In this document: positions 27,290-35,025 of the stretch, piece by piece
How the letters are laid out: each line of letters starts with the position of its first letter
Position numbering within the stretch: position 1 is the stretch's first letter
Source: Qipengyuania flava
Lineage (GTDB): Bacteria; Pseudomonadota; Alphaproteobacteria; Sphingomonadales; Sphingomonadaceae
DNA length: 64,000 nucleotides
Direction: 5' to 3'
NCBI RefSeq assembly: GCF_019448255.1
Contig: NZ_CP080410.1
Coordinates: 1,488,001 to 1,552,000, forward strand
Translations under genes and position numbers: made by a program
The notes under the pieces: model-generated
What the model was told of the DNA's origin: nothing
The model's database searches: none
The model's input: the letters and a program-made list of their open reading frames with translations, nothing else

Positions 27290-28254
27290 GCGGTCGCCTT
27301 GGCCAGCGCTTCCTTGGCGGCGGTGTATTCGGCTTCGAGGCGCGCGACCGTTTCTTCGACCGGCGCGCTCTTGGTGACGGTGCCGATACCCTGGCCAGAG
27401 CCCCAGATGTCCTTCCACGCCTTGGCCTTGGTGTTGCCGCCGCTGCCGAAGTTCATCTTGCTCGGATCGCTTTCGGGCAGGTTGTCCGGATCGAGGCCGG
27501 CGCTTTCGATGCTCGAGCGCAGGTAATTGCCGTGCACACCGGTGAACAGGTTGGTGTAGACGATGCCGCTTGCGTCGCCTTCCACGATGCCCTGCTTGTA
27601 GCCTTCGTCGGCGTTGGCTTCCGTGGCCGCGATCCAGGGCGATCCGATGTAGGCGAAGTCCGCGCCAAGCGCCTGCGCTGCAAGGATCGAGCGGCCATGG
27701 GCGATCGAACCCGACAGGGCGACGAGCCCGTCGAACCAGCTGCGGATTTCTTGCATCAGCGCAAACGGGCTGAGCGTGCCGGCGTGGCCTCCCGCACCGG
27801 CGGCAACCGGGATCAGGCCGGTCGCGCCCTTTTCGATGGCCTTCCGGGCAAAGCGGTCGTTGATGACATCGTGCAGCGTGATACCGCCCCAGCTGTCGAC
27901 AGCCTGGAACACCTCTTCGCGCGCGCCGAGCGAGGTGATCACCATCGGCACCTGCCACTTGGCGCAGGTTTCCATGTCCGCATCGAGGCGATCGTTCGAC
28001 TTGTGGACGATCTGGTTGACCGCATAGGGCGCTGCCGGACGGTCCGGGTTGTCGCGATTGTGCGCGGCCAGTTCCTCGGTGATCTGGTGGAGCCATTCGT
28101 CCACCTGGCTTTGCGGGCGGGCGTTGAGGGCCGGGAAGCTGCCCACGATGCCCGCCTTGCACTGGGCGATGACCAGTTCGGGACCCGATACGATGAACAG
28201 CGGTGACCCGATGACGGGGATGCGCAGCTTGTCGAAGGGGGCGGGCAGGCTCAT
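27286..28254 (-). CDS. Nitronate monooxygenase-like FMN/NAD(P)H-dependent oxidoreductase
   Basis: A 322-residue TIM-barrel flavoprotein. PVIGSPLFIVSGPELVIAQCKAGIVGSFPALNA at the N-terminus, VPMVITSLG, GLIPVAAGAGGHAG (the conserved glycine-rich phosphate loop), and VALSGSIAHGRSILAAQALGADFAYIGSPWIA mark the 2-nitropropane dioxygenase/nitronate monooxygenase family. These enzymes oxidise nitronates or act as enoyl reductases; the substrate is unknown. Preceded by its own AGAGAGGA ribosome site and 80 nt after the amidohydrolase gene on the same strand. Confidence 0.9.
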   Translation of the reverse strand: MSLPAPFDKLRIPVIGSPLFIVSGPELVIAQCKAGIVGSFPALNARPQSQVDEWLHQITEELAAHNRDNPDRPAAPYAVNQIVHKSNDRLDADMETCAKWQVPMVITSLGAREEVFQAVDSWGGITLHDVINDRFARKAIEKGATGLIPVAAGAGGHAGTLSPFALMQEIRSWFDGLVALSGSIAHGRSILAAQALGADFAYIGSPWIAATEANADEGYKQGIVEGDASGIVYTNLFTGVHGNYLRSSIESAGLDPDNLPESDPSKMNFGSGGNTKAKAWKDIWGSGQGIGTVTKSAPVEETVARLEAEYTAAKEALAKATA

Positions 28255-28334
28255 GCGATGGGTTCCTCTCTCAATGGGTGCGGCGGGGGGTATGGCGCGC
28301 GGGCGCGCTTGTCGAGGGTGACGTTACGTAAGGG

Positions 28335-29390
28335 TCAAGCTGCCGGAAGGACGTGCTCGATGTCGTAGATGCGCGCGGCGGTGCCAGCGAACAGCGCGCG
28401 CTTCTCATCCGCGCTGTGGCCTTGTGCGAGGCGCTTGAAGGCGTTCCACAGCACCGGATAGCTCGCGCCCCAGCGGTCGACGGGATAGTTCGATTCGAAC
28501 ATGCCGCGCTCAGCCCCGAAGGCTTCGATGCAGGTTTCGATATAGGGGCGCCACATTCCCGCAAGGTGCTCCGAACCGTGGCCCTTTGCCGGCCCATCCT
28601 CGGGCAGGCCGCAGAAGGCCATGGCAAGGCCGCCCAGCTTCACCGCCACATTGGGGCATTCGGCAAGCGCATGGATCGAGCGGCGCCAGGTGTTGAAGCG
28701 CTCGTGCAGCTTGCCGCGATAGCTCGCGATGTTGAGCGGCGTTCCGCAATGGTCGAGCACGATCTGCTGGTCGGGGAAGGCCTTGGCGAGTTCGAGCACA
28801 TCGCCCAGTTGCGGTTCCAGCAGCCAGGCGTCGAAGGTGAGGCCGTATTCGCTATAGGCGGCAAAGCCCGCGCGGAAGGCGTCCGATCCGTAAAGCCCCT
28901 CTGGCGCATGGAACGGAGGGCCGAGCACTTCGGGATCGGCGTCCCAGGCGGCGGCGTGGCGGATGCCCTTGAAGCGGCCATTCCCGGCAGCAAGCAGCGC
29001 CTCGATCACCGGCTTCACCGCATCGCCCAGCGTCAGGTCCGCATGGCCGATGATGGCTGCACAGGGGCGATAGTCGCCATAGAGCCCGCTCGCACCCTGC
29101 GCCGCAACGCCGTTCACGAACTCGACCTCGCCGACCGGCTTCATCGCCTCGTCGCGGCTCGCGTCGTAGAAGGCACCGCATTCCATGAAGACCGTGCCGA
29201 CGACGTTGTGGCCGCTGTGGGTGTCGGCGTGCAGCTCGTCGAAGGTGTAGTAGTCCGCGCCCGCAATAGCCTCGATGAAGTCGTGCCGCGGTTCGGGGAA
29301 GGAGGGCACCAAAGGGCGCAGGTCCCACAGGTGGTGGTGCGGGTCGATGATCGGAAGATCGGGTTCGAGGATCTCTTCGGTGGCGGTCAT
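28335..29390 (-). CDS. Amidohydrolase family protein (amidohydrolase_2, 2-pyrone-4,6-dicarboxylate hydrolase-like)
   Basis: A 351-residue TIM-barrel hydrolase. The N-terminal metal motif IIDPHHHLWDL has H18/H20 as likely ligands; later FPDQQIVLDHCGTPLN gives another metal or catalytic His, and MFESNYPVDRWGASYP gives the conserved Asp near the C-terminus. Relatives hydrolyse lactones or decarboxylate aromatic acids. The exact substrate is not known. It is transcribed toward the nitronate monooxygenase-like gene. A perfect palindrome lies 61-80 nt upstream and may be an operator. Confidence 0.9.
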   Translation of the reverse strand: MTATEEILEPDLPIIDPHHHLWDLRPLVPSFPEPRHDFIEAIAGADYYTFDELHADTHSGHNVVGTVFMECGAFYDASRDEAMKPVGEVEFVNGVAAQGASGLYGDYRPCAAIIGHADLTLGDAVKPVIEALLAAGNGRFKGIRHAAAWDADPEVLGPPFHAPEGLYGSDAFRAGFAAYSEYGLTFDAWLLEPQLGDVLELAKAFPDQQIVLDHCGTPLNIASYRGKLHERFNTWRRSIHALAECPNVAVKLGGLAMAFCGLPEDGPAKGHGSEHLAGMWRPYIETCIEAFGAERGMFESNYPVDRWGASYPVLWNAFKRLAQGHSADEKRALFAGTAARIYDIEHVLPAA

Positions 29391-29450
29391 CTGGTGGCTC
29401 TCTCCCTATGGTGCGCGCCGTGTAGGACCGATGTCGGATTCCCCCGGCGC

Positions 29451-29479
29451 TGTTCCATCAGGATGGAACACATGGAACA
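29451..29479. promoter_or_regulatory. Perfect 9-bp inverted repeat plus third half-site (possible operator)
   Basis: TGTTCCATC (29451-29459) and GATGGAACA (29462-29470) are perfect inverted copies with a 2-nt gap, and ATGGAACA recurs at 29472-29479. The site is 61-89 nt upstream of the amidohydrolase start. No regulator gene adjoins it. The rest of 29391-29652 shows no further clear element. Confidence 0.5.
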
Positions 29480-29652
29480 CGGTTCTGGCAAGGAAAAGTG
29501 GGGAGGGCGTGTCTTGCGGCGCGGAGGGTGCGAGCATTGGAGGTTGGGGGGCATCATGCCGACCGATTTACCCATGCATGATGAAGTAGGAAAATCGAAT
29601 GGCAGCTAGCGACATGATTGCGAGCAGTCCGCCAAAGCGTTAGGCCAATAGT

Positions 29653-29904
29653 ATGATGCCACAAGAACCAATCAGCACGAGGGAATTTATAGCCCATCAG
29701 CGCAATGCGACAAATGTGTTCATGGTGTTGTTCGCCATCATCTTGGCCGGATTCTGGGTCTACGGTCTCGCCGACTATTTGCTTGACCTAGGCTGGGGTT
29801 CAGATCCGAATGTGCTTTGGGCGGCGCCAGCGATGCTCTCGTGCGGGTTGGTCGTGCGCTTCGTTAGTCTCAAGTTTTTCGGCTTCATCGAGAATAACTA
29901 CTGA
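29653..29904 (+). CDS. Small two-helix membrane protein of unknown function
   Basis: An 83-residue protein with a charged N-terminus (PQEPISTREFIAHQRNATN), helix one (VFMVLFAIILAGFWVYGLADYLL), a short loop and helix two (VLWAAPAMLSCGLVVRFVSLKFF). The base composition is lower in GC than its neighbours, and the preceding 160 bp are also unusual, so it may be a later arrival. No family is recognised and no ribosome site is strong. It could be an inner-membrane accessory protein. It ends 27 nt from the convergent leuA stop. Confidence 0.55.
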   Translation: MMPQEPISTREFIAHQRNATNVFMVLFAIILAGFWVYGLADYLLDLGWGSDPNVLWAAPAMLSCGLVVRFVSLKFFGFIENNY

Positions 29905-29931
29905 AGCCCGCCTTCCACCCAAAACCAAACC

Positions 29932-31608
29932 TCACCCCACCGCCGAATTCGCCGCGCTGAGCACCGCCCTCACGCTCGCCGTCGCCACGTCCTCATCGAT
30001 CCCGCATCCCCAGATGGTTTCGCCATCGGCGGTGCGGCATTCGAGATAGGCGGCGGCGCGGCTGTCGCGGCCGGTCGTCAGCGCGTGTTCGGAATAGTCC
30101 TTGATTTCCAGCGAGAGGCCGAAGGCGTCCTCGATGGTCGACAGCACGGATGAGATCAGGCCGTTGCCGCGGCCCGAGACGGTCTGTTCCTGCCCTTTGA
30201 CCGCGATGGTGCCGGTAAACAGGCGCGTGCCGTCGCTCGCCCGGCGTTCTTCGTAATCGACCAGCTGGAAGTGCTTGTCGGTGGTCTGGACGTGGTAGGC
30301 AGATTTGAACGCTTCCCAGATGTCGGCGGCGTTCAATTCGCGCCCCAGTTCGTCCGCCATGCGCTGGACGTGCGGGCTGAAATCGGCCTGCATCTTCTTC
30401 GGCAGCTTGAGGCCCTGGTCCTGCTCCAGCACCCAGGCGAAACCGCCCTTGCCGGATTGCGAGTTGACGCGAATGACCGCCTCGTAACTACGGCCGAGAT
30501 CGGCGGGATCGATCGGCAAATAGGGTACGCGCCAGTGCGGATCGTTCTGCGTTTCGAGCGCGGCAAAGCCCTTCTTGATCGCGTCCTGGTGGCTGCCGGA
30601 AAAGGCGGTGTAGACGAGCTCACCGCCATAGGGGTGGCGCTGGTGGACGGGCAGCTCGTTGCAGTATTCGACCGTCTCGATAACCCGGTCGATGTCCGAG
30701 AAATCCAATCCCGGATCAACGCCTTGCGTGTACATATTGAGGGCCATTGTCACGAGGCAGCAATTGCCCGTGCGCTCGCCATTGCCGAACAGGCAGCCTT
30801 CGACCCGGTCCGCGCCCGCCATCAGCGCCAGCTCCGCCGCCGCCACGCCCGTGCCCCGGTCGTTATGCGTGTGGAGCGAGATCACCGCGCTCTCGCGATT
30901 GGGCAGGTTGCGAATGAAATACTCGACCTGGTCGGCGTAGATATTGGGCGTTGCCGCCTCGACCGTGGCGGGCAGGTTGAGGATGATCGGATGGTCGGGT
31001 GTGGGTGCGAGCACCTCCATCACCGCTTCGCAAACCTCGAGGCTGAAATCGAGCTCGGCGGTCGAGAAAGTCTCGGGCGAATACTGGAAGTGCCAGTCGG
31101 TATCGGGCTGCTTGCCGGCTTCGTCGCGCATCACCTTGGCGCCGAGCACTGCGATGTCGCGCACCTGGTCCTTGGTCATGCCGAACACGACTTCGCGCCA
31201 GGCAGGGCTGACCGCGTTGTAGAGGTGGACGATGGCCGCATGCGCGCCGGTGAGGCTGGCAAAGCTGGTGCGGATGAGGTCTTCGCGGCTCTGGGTGAGC
31301 ACCTGCACCAGCACGTCTTCGGGGACGCGGCCCGATTGCACGAGGCCGGAGATGAAATCGAACTCGGTCGCCCCTGCACTCGGGAAGCCCACCTCGATTT
31401 CCTTCACGCCCACCTCGACGAGCAGGTCGAAGAAGCGGTTCTTCTTGTGCGCGTCCATCGGATCGACAATCGCCTGATTGCCATCGCGCAGGTCGGTCGA
31501 AAGCCAGCGCGGCGGCGCGGTGATCGTGCGCGTTGGCCACCGACGGTCGGTCAGCGGCACCTGCGGGAAGGGCGAATACTTGCTGCTCGGATTGCGGAGC
31601 ATGGGCAT
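29932..31608 (-). CDS. leuA: 2-isopropylmalate synthase
   Basis: A 558-residue protein of the longer LeuA type found in actinobacteria and many proteobacteria. HMGL-like catalytic domain motifs: LSTDLRDGNQAIVDPM, KEIEVGFPSAGATEFDF, SLHTHNDRGTGVAAAELALMAGADRVEGCLFGNGERTGN with the metal HTHND. The C-terminal LeuA dimerisation/regulatory domain (from about 430) binds leucine for feedback inhibition. It condenses acetyl-CoA with 2-oxoisovalerate, the first step of leucine synthesis. A Leu/Ile-rich leader peptide and alternative hairpins precede it. ATG 31608 or 31602 can be the start. Confidence 0.96.
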   Translation of the reverse strand: MPMLRNPSSKYSPFPQVPLTDRRWPTRTITAPPRWLSTDLRDGNQAIVDPMDAHKKNRFFDLLVEVGVKEIEVGFPSAGATEFDFISGLVQSGRVPEDVLVQVLTQSREDLIRTSFASLTGAHAAIVHLYNAVSPAWREVVFGMTKDQVRDIAVLGAKVMRDEAGKQPDTDWHFQYSPETFSTAELDFSLEVCEAVMEVLAPTPDHPIILNLPATVEAATPNIYADQVEYFIRNLPNRESAVISLHTHNDRGTGVAAAELALMAGADRVEGCLFGNGERTGNCCLVTMALNMYTQGVDPGLDFSDIDRVIETVEYCNELPVHQRHPYGGELVYTAFSGSHQDAIKKGFAALETQNDPHWRVPYLPIDPADLGRSYEAVIRVNSQSGKGGFAWVLEQDQGLKLPKKMQADFSPHVQRMADELGRELNAADIWEAFKSAYHVQTTDKHFQLVDYEERRASDGTRLFTGTIAVKGQEQTVSGRGNGLISSVLSTIEDAFGLSLEIKDYSEHALTTGRDSRAAAYLECRTADGETIWGCGIDEDVATASVRAVLSAANSAVG

Positions 31609-31660
31609 GGCAGGGGTTCTCGGGTCTTGCGGAAGATCGTGCGGGTGGTGAGGTCTTGGT

Positions 31661-31715
31661 CCCTTGGGCGCTCAGCGCACCGTCAGGAAGGCACGCCAGC
31701 TATCACGCCCAAGGG
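31661..31715 (-). promoter_or_regulatory. Possible leuA attenuator: long-range 10-bp stem
   Basis: On the minus strand CCCTTGGGCG (31715-31706, the last codons of the leader peptide) is perfectly complementary to CGCCCAAGGG (31670-31661). The first arm can instead fold on itself (CGCCC/GGGCG) and the second can form a small GCGC hairpin, so competing structures exist as in attenuators. No T-run follows, so the off-switch may not be an intrinsic terminator. Confidence 0.5.
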
Positions 31716-31756
31716 CGCGTAAGTCGCAGGATAATAAGGCCGAGCGGTTTGTGCAT
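31703..31756 (-). CDS. leuL: leuA leader peptide (17 aa, Leu/Ile-rich)
   Basis: ATG 31756 begins MHKPLGLIILRLTRPWA and stops at TGA. It holds four Leu (CTC, CTT, CTG, CTT) and two Ile codons in eight positions, directly before the complementary sequences described above, and ends 94 nt before leuA. A ribosome stalling on scarce leucyl-tRNA would free or block the first arm. The promoter-like sequence TTTACA-N17-CATAGC would start transcription near 31757, so the peptide may be read from a leaderless mRNA, as known for trpL of Sinorhizobium. Function is inferred from position and composition. Confidence 0.65.
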   Translation of the reverse strand: MHKPLGLIILRLTRPWA

Positions 31757-31763
31757 GGGCCTT

Positions 31764-31792
31764 GCTATGCGGTGCCTACGCGGGGTTGTAAA
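31764..31792 (-). promoter_or_regulatory. Likely promoter of leuA and its leader
   Basis: Minus strand TTTACA (31792-31787) and CATAGC (31769-31764) are 17 nt apart; start of transcription is expected at about 31757, next to the leader ATG. Confidence 0.5.
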
Positions 31793-31844
31793 GCAAAAGA
31801 AGCTTGGGCATCGCGAGACATATTGTTTCGTGAGAGGAGAGAGA

Positions 31845-32267
31845 ATGGCCGAAGGGCATGAGCTGTATGAGACCATGGGCTTGCTGCGCGTGGTGACCCT
31901 CGATCCGGAAGGGCGTGCCAGCCTCGAGTACGAGGCCAAGCGCGAACAGTGCCATTCGGGCGGTGTGGTGCAGGGCGGCTTCATCAGCGGATGGATCGAC
32001 GCGGCGATGGCGCATGCGGCGATGGCCAAGAACGGCGAGGGCATCGTGCCCATGACGCTGGAACTCAAGGTCAGCTTCTTTGCCCCCACGCGCCCCGGCA
32101 AGGTGATCGCCGAGGCCTGGGTGGAACGGCACGGCAAGCGCACCAGCTTTTACGAAGGCCACCTCAAGGACGAGCATGGAACCGTCCTCGCCAAGGCCAC
32201 CAGCACGATCCTGCTGGCGGATATGAGCCGGGTTGTCGAAGCCTCGAAGAAAGCGACAGGAGGTTAG
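31845..32267 (+). CDS. PaaI-type hotdog-fold thioesterase
   Basis: A 140-residue protein starting at ATG 31845, preceded by GAGAGGAGAGAG. The motif CHSGGVVQGGFISGWIDAAMAHAAMA is the hotdog helix with the acidic residue (D) of PaaI-family acyl-CoA thioesterases, and VPMTLELKVSFFAPTRPGKVIAEAWV is the central strand set. It should hydrolyse an acyl- or aryl-CoA in the cytoplasm; the substrate is unknown. It lies 2 nt before an epoxide hydrolase gene, an operon that hints at degradation of a lipid-like or aromatic compound. Confidence 0.85.
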   Translation: MAEGHELYETMGLLRVVTLDPEGRASLEYEAKREQCHSGGVVQGGFISGWIDAAMAHAAMAKNGEGIVPMTLELKVSFFAPTRPGKVIAEAWVERHGKRTSFYEGHLKDEHGTVLAKATSTILLADMSRVVEASKKATGG

Positions 32268-32269
32268 GC

Positions 32270-33403
32270 ATGGCTGCGATCACGCCGTTCGAACTGAAGA
32301 TCCCCGAAAGCGAGCTGGTGGCGCTGGCCGACCGCCTAGACCATGCGCGCTGGCCCGAGCAGGAGCCGGTGGACGACTGGTCGCAGGGGACGAAGCTGGC
32401 CGCGCTCAAGGAACTCGTGGCCTATTGGCGGATCGAATACGACTGGCGGCGGTGCGAGGCGCGGCTGAACGCCATCGGACAATTCACGACCGAGATCGAC
32501 GGCCTCTCCATCCATTTCCTGCATAAGCGCTCGAGCCGGCCGGACGCCGTGCCGCTCATCGTCACTCATGGTTGGCCCGGATCGGTGGTCGAATTCCTCG
32601 GCGTGATCGACGAACTCACCGAGCCCTCCGATCCGGAGGCGATGGCTTTCCACGTGGTTGCGCCCTCGCTGCCCGGCTACGGCTTTTCGGGCAAGCCAAC
32701 CGGCACGGGTTGGGGCGTCGAACGCATCGCCAAGGCCTGGGCGGTGCTGATGGACCGGCTCGGCTACGAAGGCTGGGTCGCGCAAGGGGGCGACTGGGGC
32801 TCGGCGGTCACCACCGCGATCGGCCAGCTTGCGCCCAAAGGGTGCAAGGGCATCCACCTAAACATGCCGATCGGCCGTCCTGGTCCCGACGACATGCAAA
32901 GCACCGATCCCAAGGTGCTGAAGGCATTTCAGGCGCTCGGTTTCTACCAGGAATGGGACTCGGGCTATTCGAAAGAGCAGAGCACCCGGCCGCAGACGAT
33001 CGGTTATTCGCTGGTGGATTCGCCCATCGGCCTTGCGGCGTGGATCCTCGAGAAGATCTATTACTGGACCGACAACGGGGGTTCGCCCTGGGACGCGCTG
33101 TCGATGGACCAGGTGCTTGATGACATCATGCTCTACTGGCTGCCGGCAACCGGCGCTTCGGCCGCGCGGCTCTATTGGGAAAGCTTTGCCAAGTTCGGGG
33201 ACGGCAAGGTCACCATACCGTCCGGCGCGAGCGCGTTTCCCAAGGAAATCCTCCCCGCACCACGCGAATGGGCCGAGCGGACCCTGACGAACCTCGTCTA
33301 CTGGAACGATCTCGACAAGGGTGGGCACTTCGCCGCCTGGGAGCAGCCCGAGCTGTTCGTCGCCGAACTGCGCGCCTGTTTCGCAGCAATCCTCGCTCAG
33401 TAA
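32270..33403 (+). CDS. Epoxide hydrolase family protein (alpha/beta hydrolase)
   Basis: A 377-residue protein with an N-terminal epoxide-hydrolase (EHN) segment (TPFELKIPESELVALADRLDHARWPE), oxyanion motif VTHGWPGSVVEF, nucleophile elbow QGGDWGSAV with D175, and a catalytic His in KGGHFAAWEQPEL near the end. This follows the microsomal or juvenile-hormone type epoxide hydrolases, which open epoxides to diols through an ester on the Asp. ATG 32270 is preceded by AGGAGG. Its C-terminus overlaps the convergent next gene by 7 bp. Confidence 0.92.
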   Translation: MAAITPFELKIPESELVALADRLDHARWPEQEPVDDWSQGTKLAALKELVAYWRIEYDWRRCEARLNAIGQFTTEIDGLSIHFLHKRSSRPDAVPLIVTHGWPGSVVEFLGVIDELTEPSDPEAMAFHVVAPSLPGYGFSGKPTGTGWGVERIAKAWAVLMDRLGYEGWVAQGGDWGSAVTTAIGQLAPKGCKGIHLNMPIGRPGPDDMQSTDPKVLKAFQALGFYQEWDSGYSKEQSTRPQTIGYSLVDSPIGLAAWILEKIYYWTDNGGSPWDALSMDQVLDDIMLYWLPATGASAARLYWESFAKFGDGKVTIPSGASAFPKEILPAPREWAERTLTNLVYWNDLDKGGHFAAWEQPELFVAELRACFAAILAQ

Positions 33404-33840
33404 CAATCGATCCGGGCAATGCGACCGTCCGGGTCGAGCTCGACGTTGAAGCGATGGGGACGCAGGTCCTCGATCACGGGTGTGTTGTAGGGGATCCAGC
33501 GAAAGTCGCCATTGGTGGTCGAGACCGCCATCCGACGCAGCGCCTCGCGTGCTTCGGGCGTGCCTATCTGACCGATGTAGCCTTGCGCCGCATCGGCGCC
33601 GCATTGGTCGGACGTAATGCCGAGGCAGTTGCTGCCTGCCGGCCGGCGGATGTCGGGGTTGATTCCGGGGCAAGGCGTGAGGTCGCCTTCCTGAGGTGCC
33701 TGTCCATCCGGGGCCGGAAGTGCAGTCGGCGTGCTTGCTGCAATAGCGGGAGACGGCGCAGGCGTCTCGTCCGGGTCGCCGGGAGAGGTGGGCGCGCAGC
33801 CGGCAATTAGCGCAATCGGGAGGAAAATGAGGGACTTCAT
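33397..33840 (-). CDS. Lipoprotein with I78-type peptidase inhibitor domain
   Basis: A 147-residue protein. MKSLIFLPIALIAGC is a lipoprotein signal with Cys at 15, followed by a proline/alanine-rich linker to about residue 50. The C-terminal part, with GADAAQGYIGQIGTPE, FRWIPYNTPVIEDLRPHRFNVELD and a final RIARIDCY, fits the potato-inhibitor-like I78 family of secreted serine peptidase inhibitors. A role in protecting the envelope from proteases is plausible but not shown. It stands as a single minus-strand gene, overlapping the end of the epoxide hydrolase gene. Confidence 0.75.
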   Translation of the reverse strand: MKSLIFLPIALIAGCAPTSPGDPDETPAPSPAIAASTPTALPAPDGQAPQEGDLTPCPGINPDIRRPAGSNCLGITSDQCGADAAQGYIGQIGTPEAREALRRMAVSTTNGDFRWIPYNTPVIEDLRPHRFNVELDPDGRIARIDCY

Positions 33841-33876
33841 GCAGCGCAGCCTGCGCCGGCGTGGCTGAGCAGTGGC

Positions 33877-35025
33877 TTAACGCCAGCGCAGCCGATCCGG
33901 CGCAAGCTGGTCGACCGAGGTGACGCCCATCAGGCGCATGCCGCGCTCGATCTCTTCTTTCAGGATGCCCACCGCGCGCTCTACGCCCGGCTGCCCGGCT
34001 GCGGCAAGGGCGTAGAGGTACAGACGCCCGCCGCTCGCCGCCGTCGCACCTGCGGCAAGGCTCTTCAAGGCATGCGTCCCGCGGCGCACACCGCCATCGA
34101 GGATGATCTCGATCTCGCCGCCGACCGCATCGACGATCTCGCGCAGCTGGTCGAAGGGCGCGCGGCTGCCGTCCAGCTGCCGCCCGCCATGGTTCGATAT
34201 CATGATCGCATCGGCACCGATCTCGACCGCGCGCCGGGCGTCAGCCGCGCTCATCACGCCCTTAAGCGCGAATGTACCGCCCCAGTCCTGCCGGATGCGT
34301 GCGGCGGTATCCCAGTCCATGTTCACATCGAGCATGGTGTTGAAATAGTCCTGGATGCTCACCGCCTTGCCGGTCCCCTCCTGCACGTGCCCGTCGAGAT
34401 TGGGCAGGCGGAACTTCGGCCCGAAGACATAATCGAGCGTCCAGCGCGGCCGCGTTGCGTAACTCCACAGCGCGCTGGGCGTGAAACGGGGCGGGGTGGT
34501 GAAGCCCGAGCGCAGGCACCGTTCGCGCTTGCCGGAAACGATGGTGTCCACGGTAAGGGCAATCGCGTCGAACTTTGCCGCCTGGCAGCGCTCGATCATG
34601 CTCGCGTTGAGGCCCTTGTCCTTGTGGACGTAAAGCTGGAACAGCTTGGGCCCGCTGGTCAGCTCGGCGATCTCCTCGATCGAATGCGTCGCGAGGCTCG
34701 ATATGCCGAACCACACGCCGAACTTTTCCGCGGCACGTGCCACGGCGCGCTCCCCATCCCGGTGGAAGGCGCGCTGGAGTGCAGTGGGGCTGAGCATGAG
34801 GGGCAGGGCGCTTTCGCGGCCCATGATCGTGCAGCGTGTGTCGATCTGTTCGACCCCGGCAAGCACGTTGGGCACGAGGTCAACCTCGTCGAAGGCGCTG
34901 GTGTTGCGCGCCTTGGTGATCTCGTCGTCGGCGGCCCCGTCGATGTAATCGAACACGGGCCAAGGCAGGCGCTGTTTCGCGAGGAGACGGAAGTCATCGA
35001 TATTGTGGCAATCGGTCAGTTTCAT
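33877..35025 (-). CDS. FMN-dependent alpha-hydroxy acid oxidase/dehydrogenase (LldD type)
   Basis: A 382-residue TIM-barrel flavoenzyme. FMN and substrate residues are visible in FDYIDGAADDE, MLSPTALQRAFHRDGERAVARAA, FQLYVHKDKGL, ALKGVMSAADA and ISNHGGRQLDGSRAPFDQL, where the His and Arg are the catalytic base and carboxylate clamp. It oxidises a 2-hydroxy acid such as L-lactate to the oxo acid; E. coli LldD is membrane-associated. The start overlaps the preceding DUF6151 stop by 4 nt, so they form one operon. The specific substrate is not assured. Confidence 0.9.
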   Translation of the reverse strand: MKLTDCHNIDDFRLLAKQRLPWPVFDYIDGAADDEITKARNTSAFDEVDLVPNVLAGVEQIDTRCTIMGRESALPLMLSPTALQRAFHRDGERAVARAAEKFGVWFGISSLATHSIEEIAELTSGPKLFQLYVHKDKGLNASMIERCQAAKFDAIALTVDTIVSGKRERCLRSGFTTPPRFTPSALWSYATRPRWTLDYVFGPKFRLPNLDGHVQEGTGKAVSIQDYFNTMLDVNMDWDTAARIRQDWGGTFALKGVMSAADARRAVEIGADAIMISNHGGRQLDGSRAPFDQLREIVDAVGGEIEIILDGGVRRGTHALKSLAAGATAASGGRLYLYALAAAGQPGVERAVGILKEEIERGMRLMGVTSVDQLAPDRLRWR

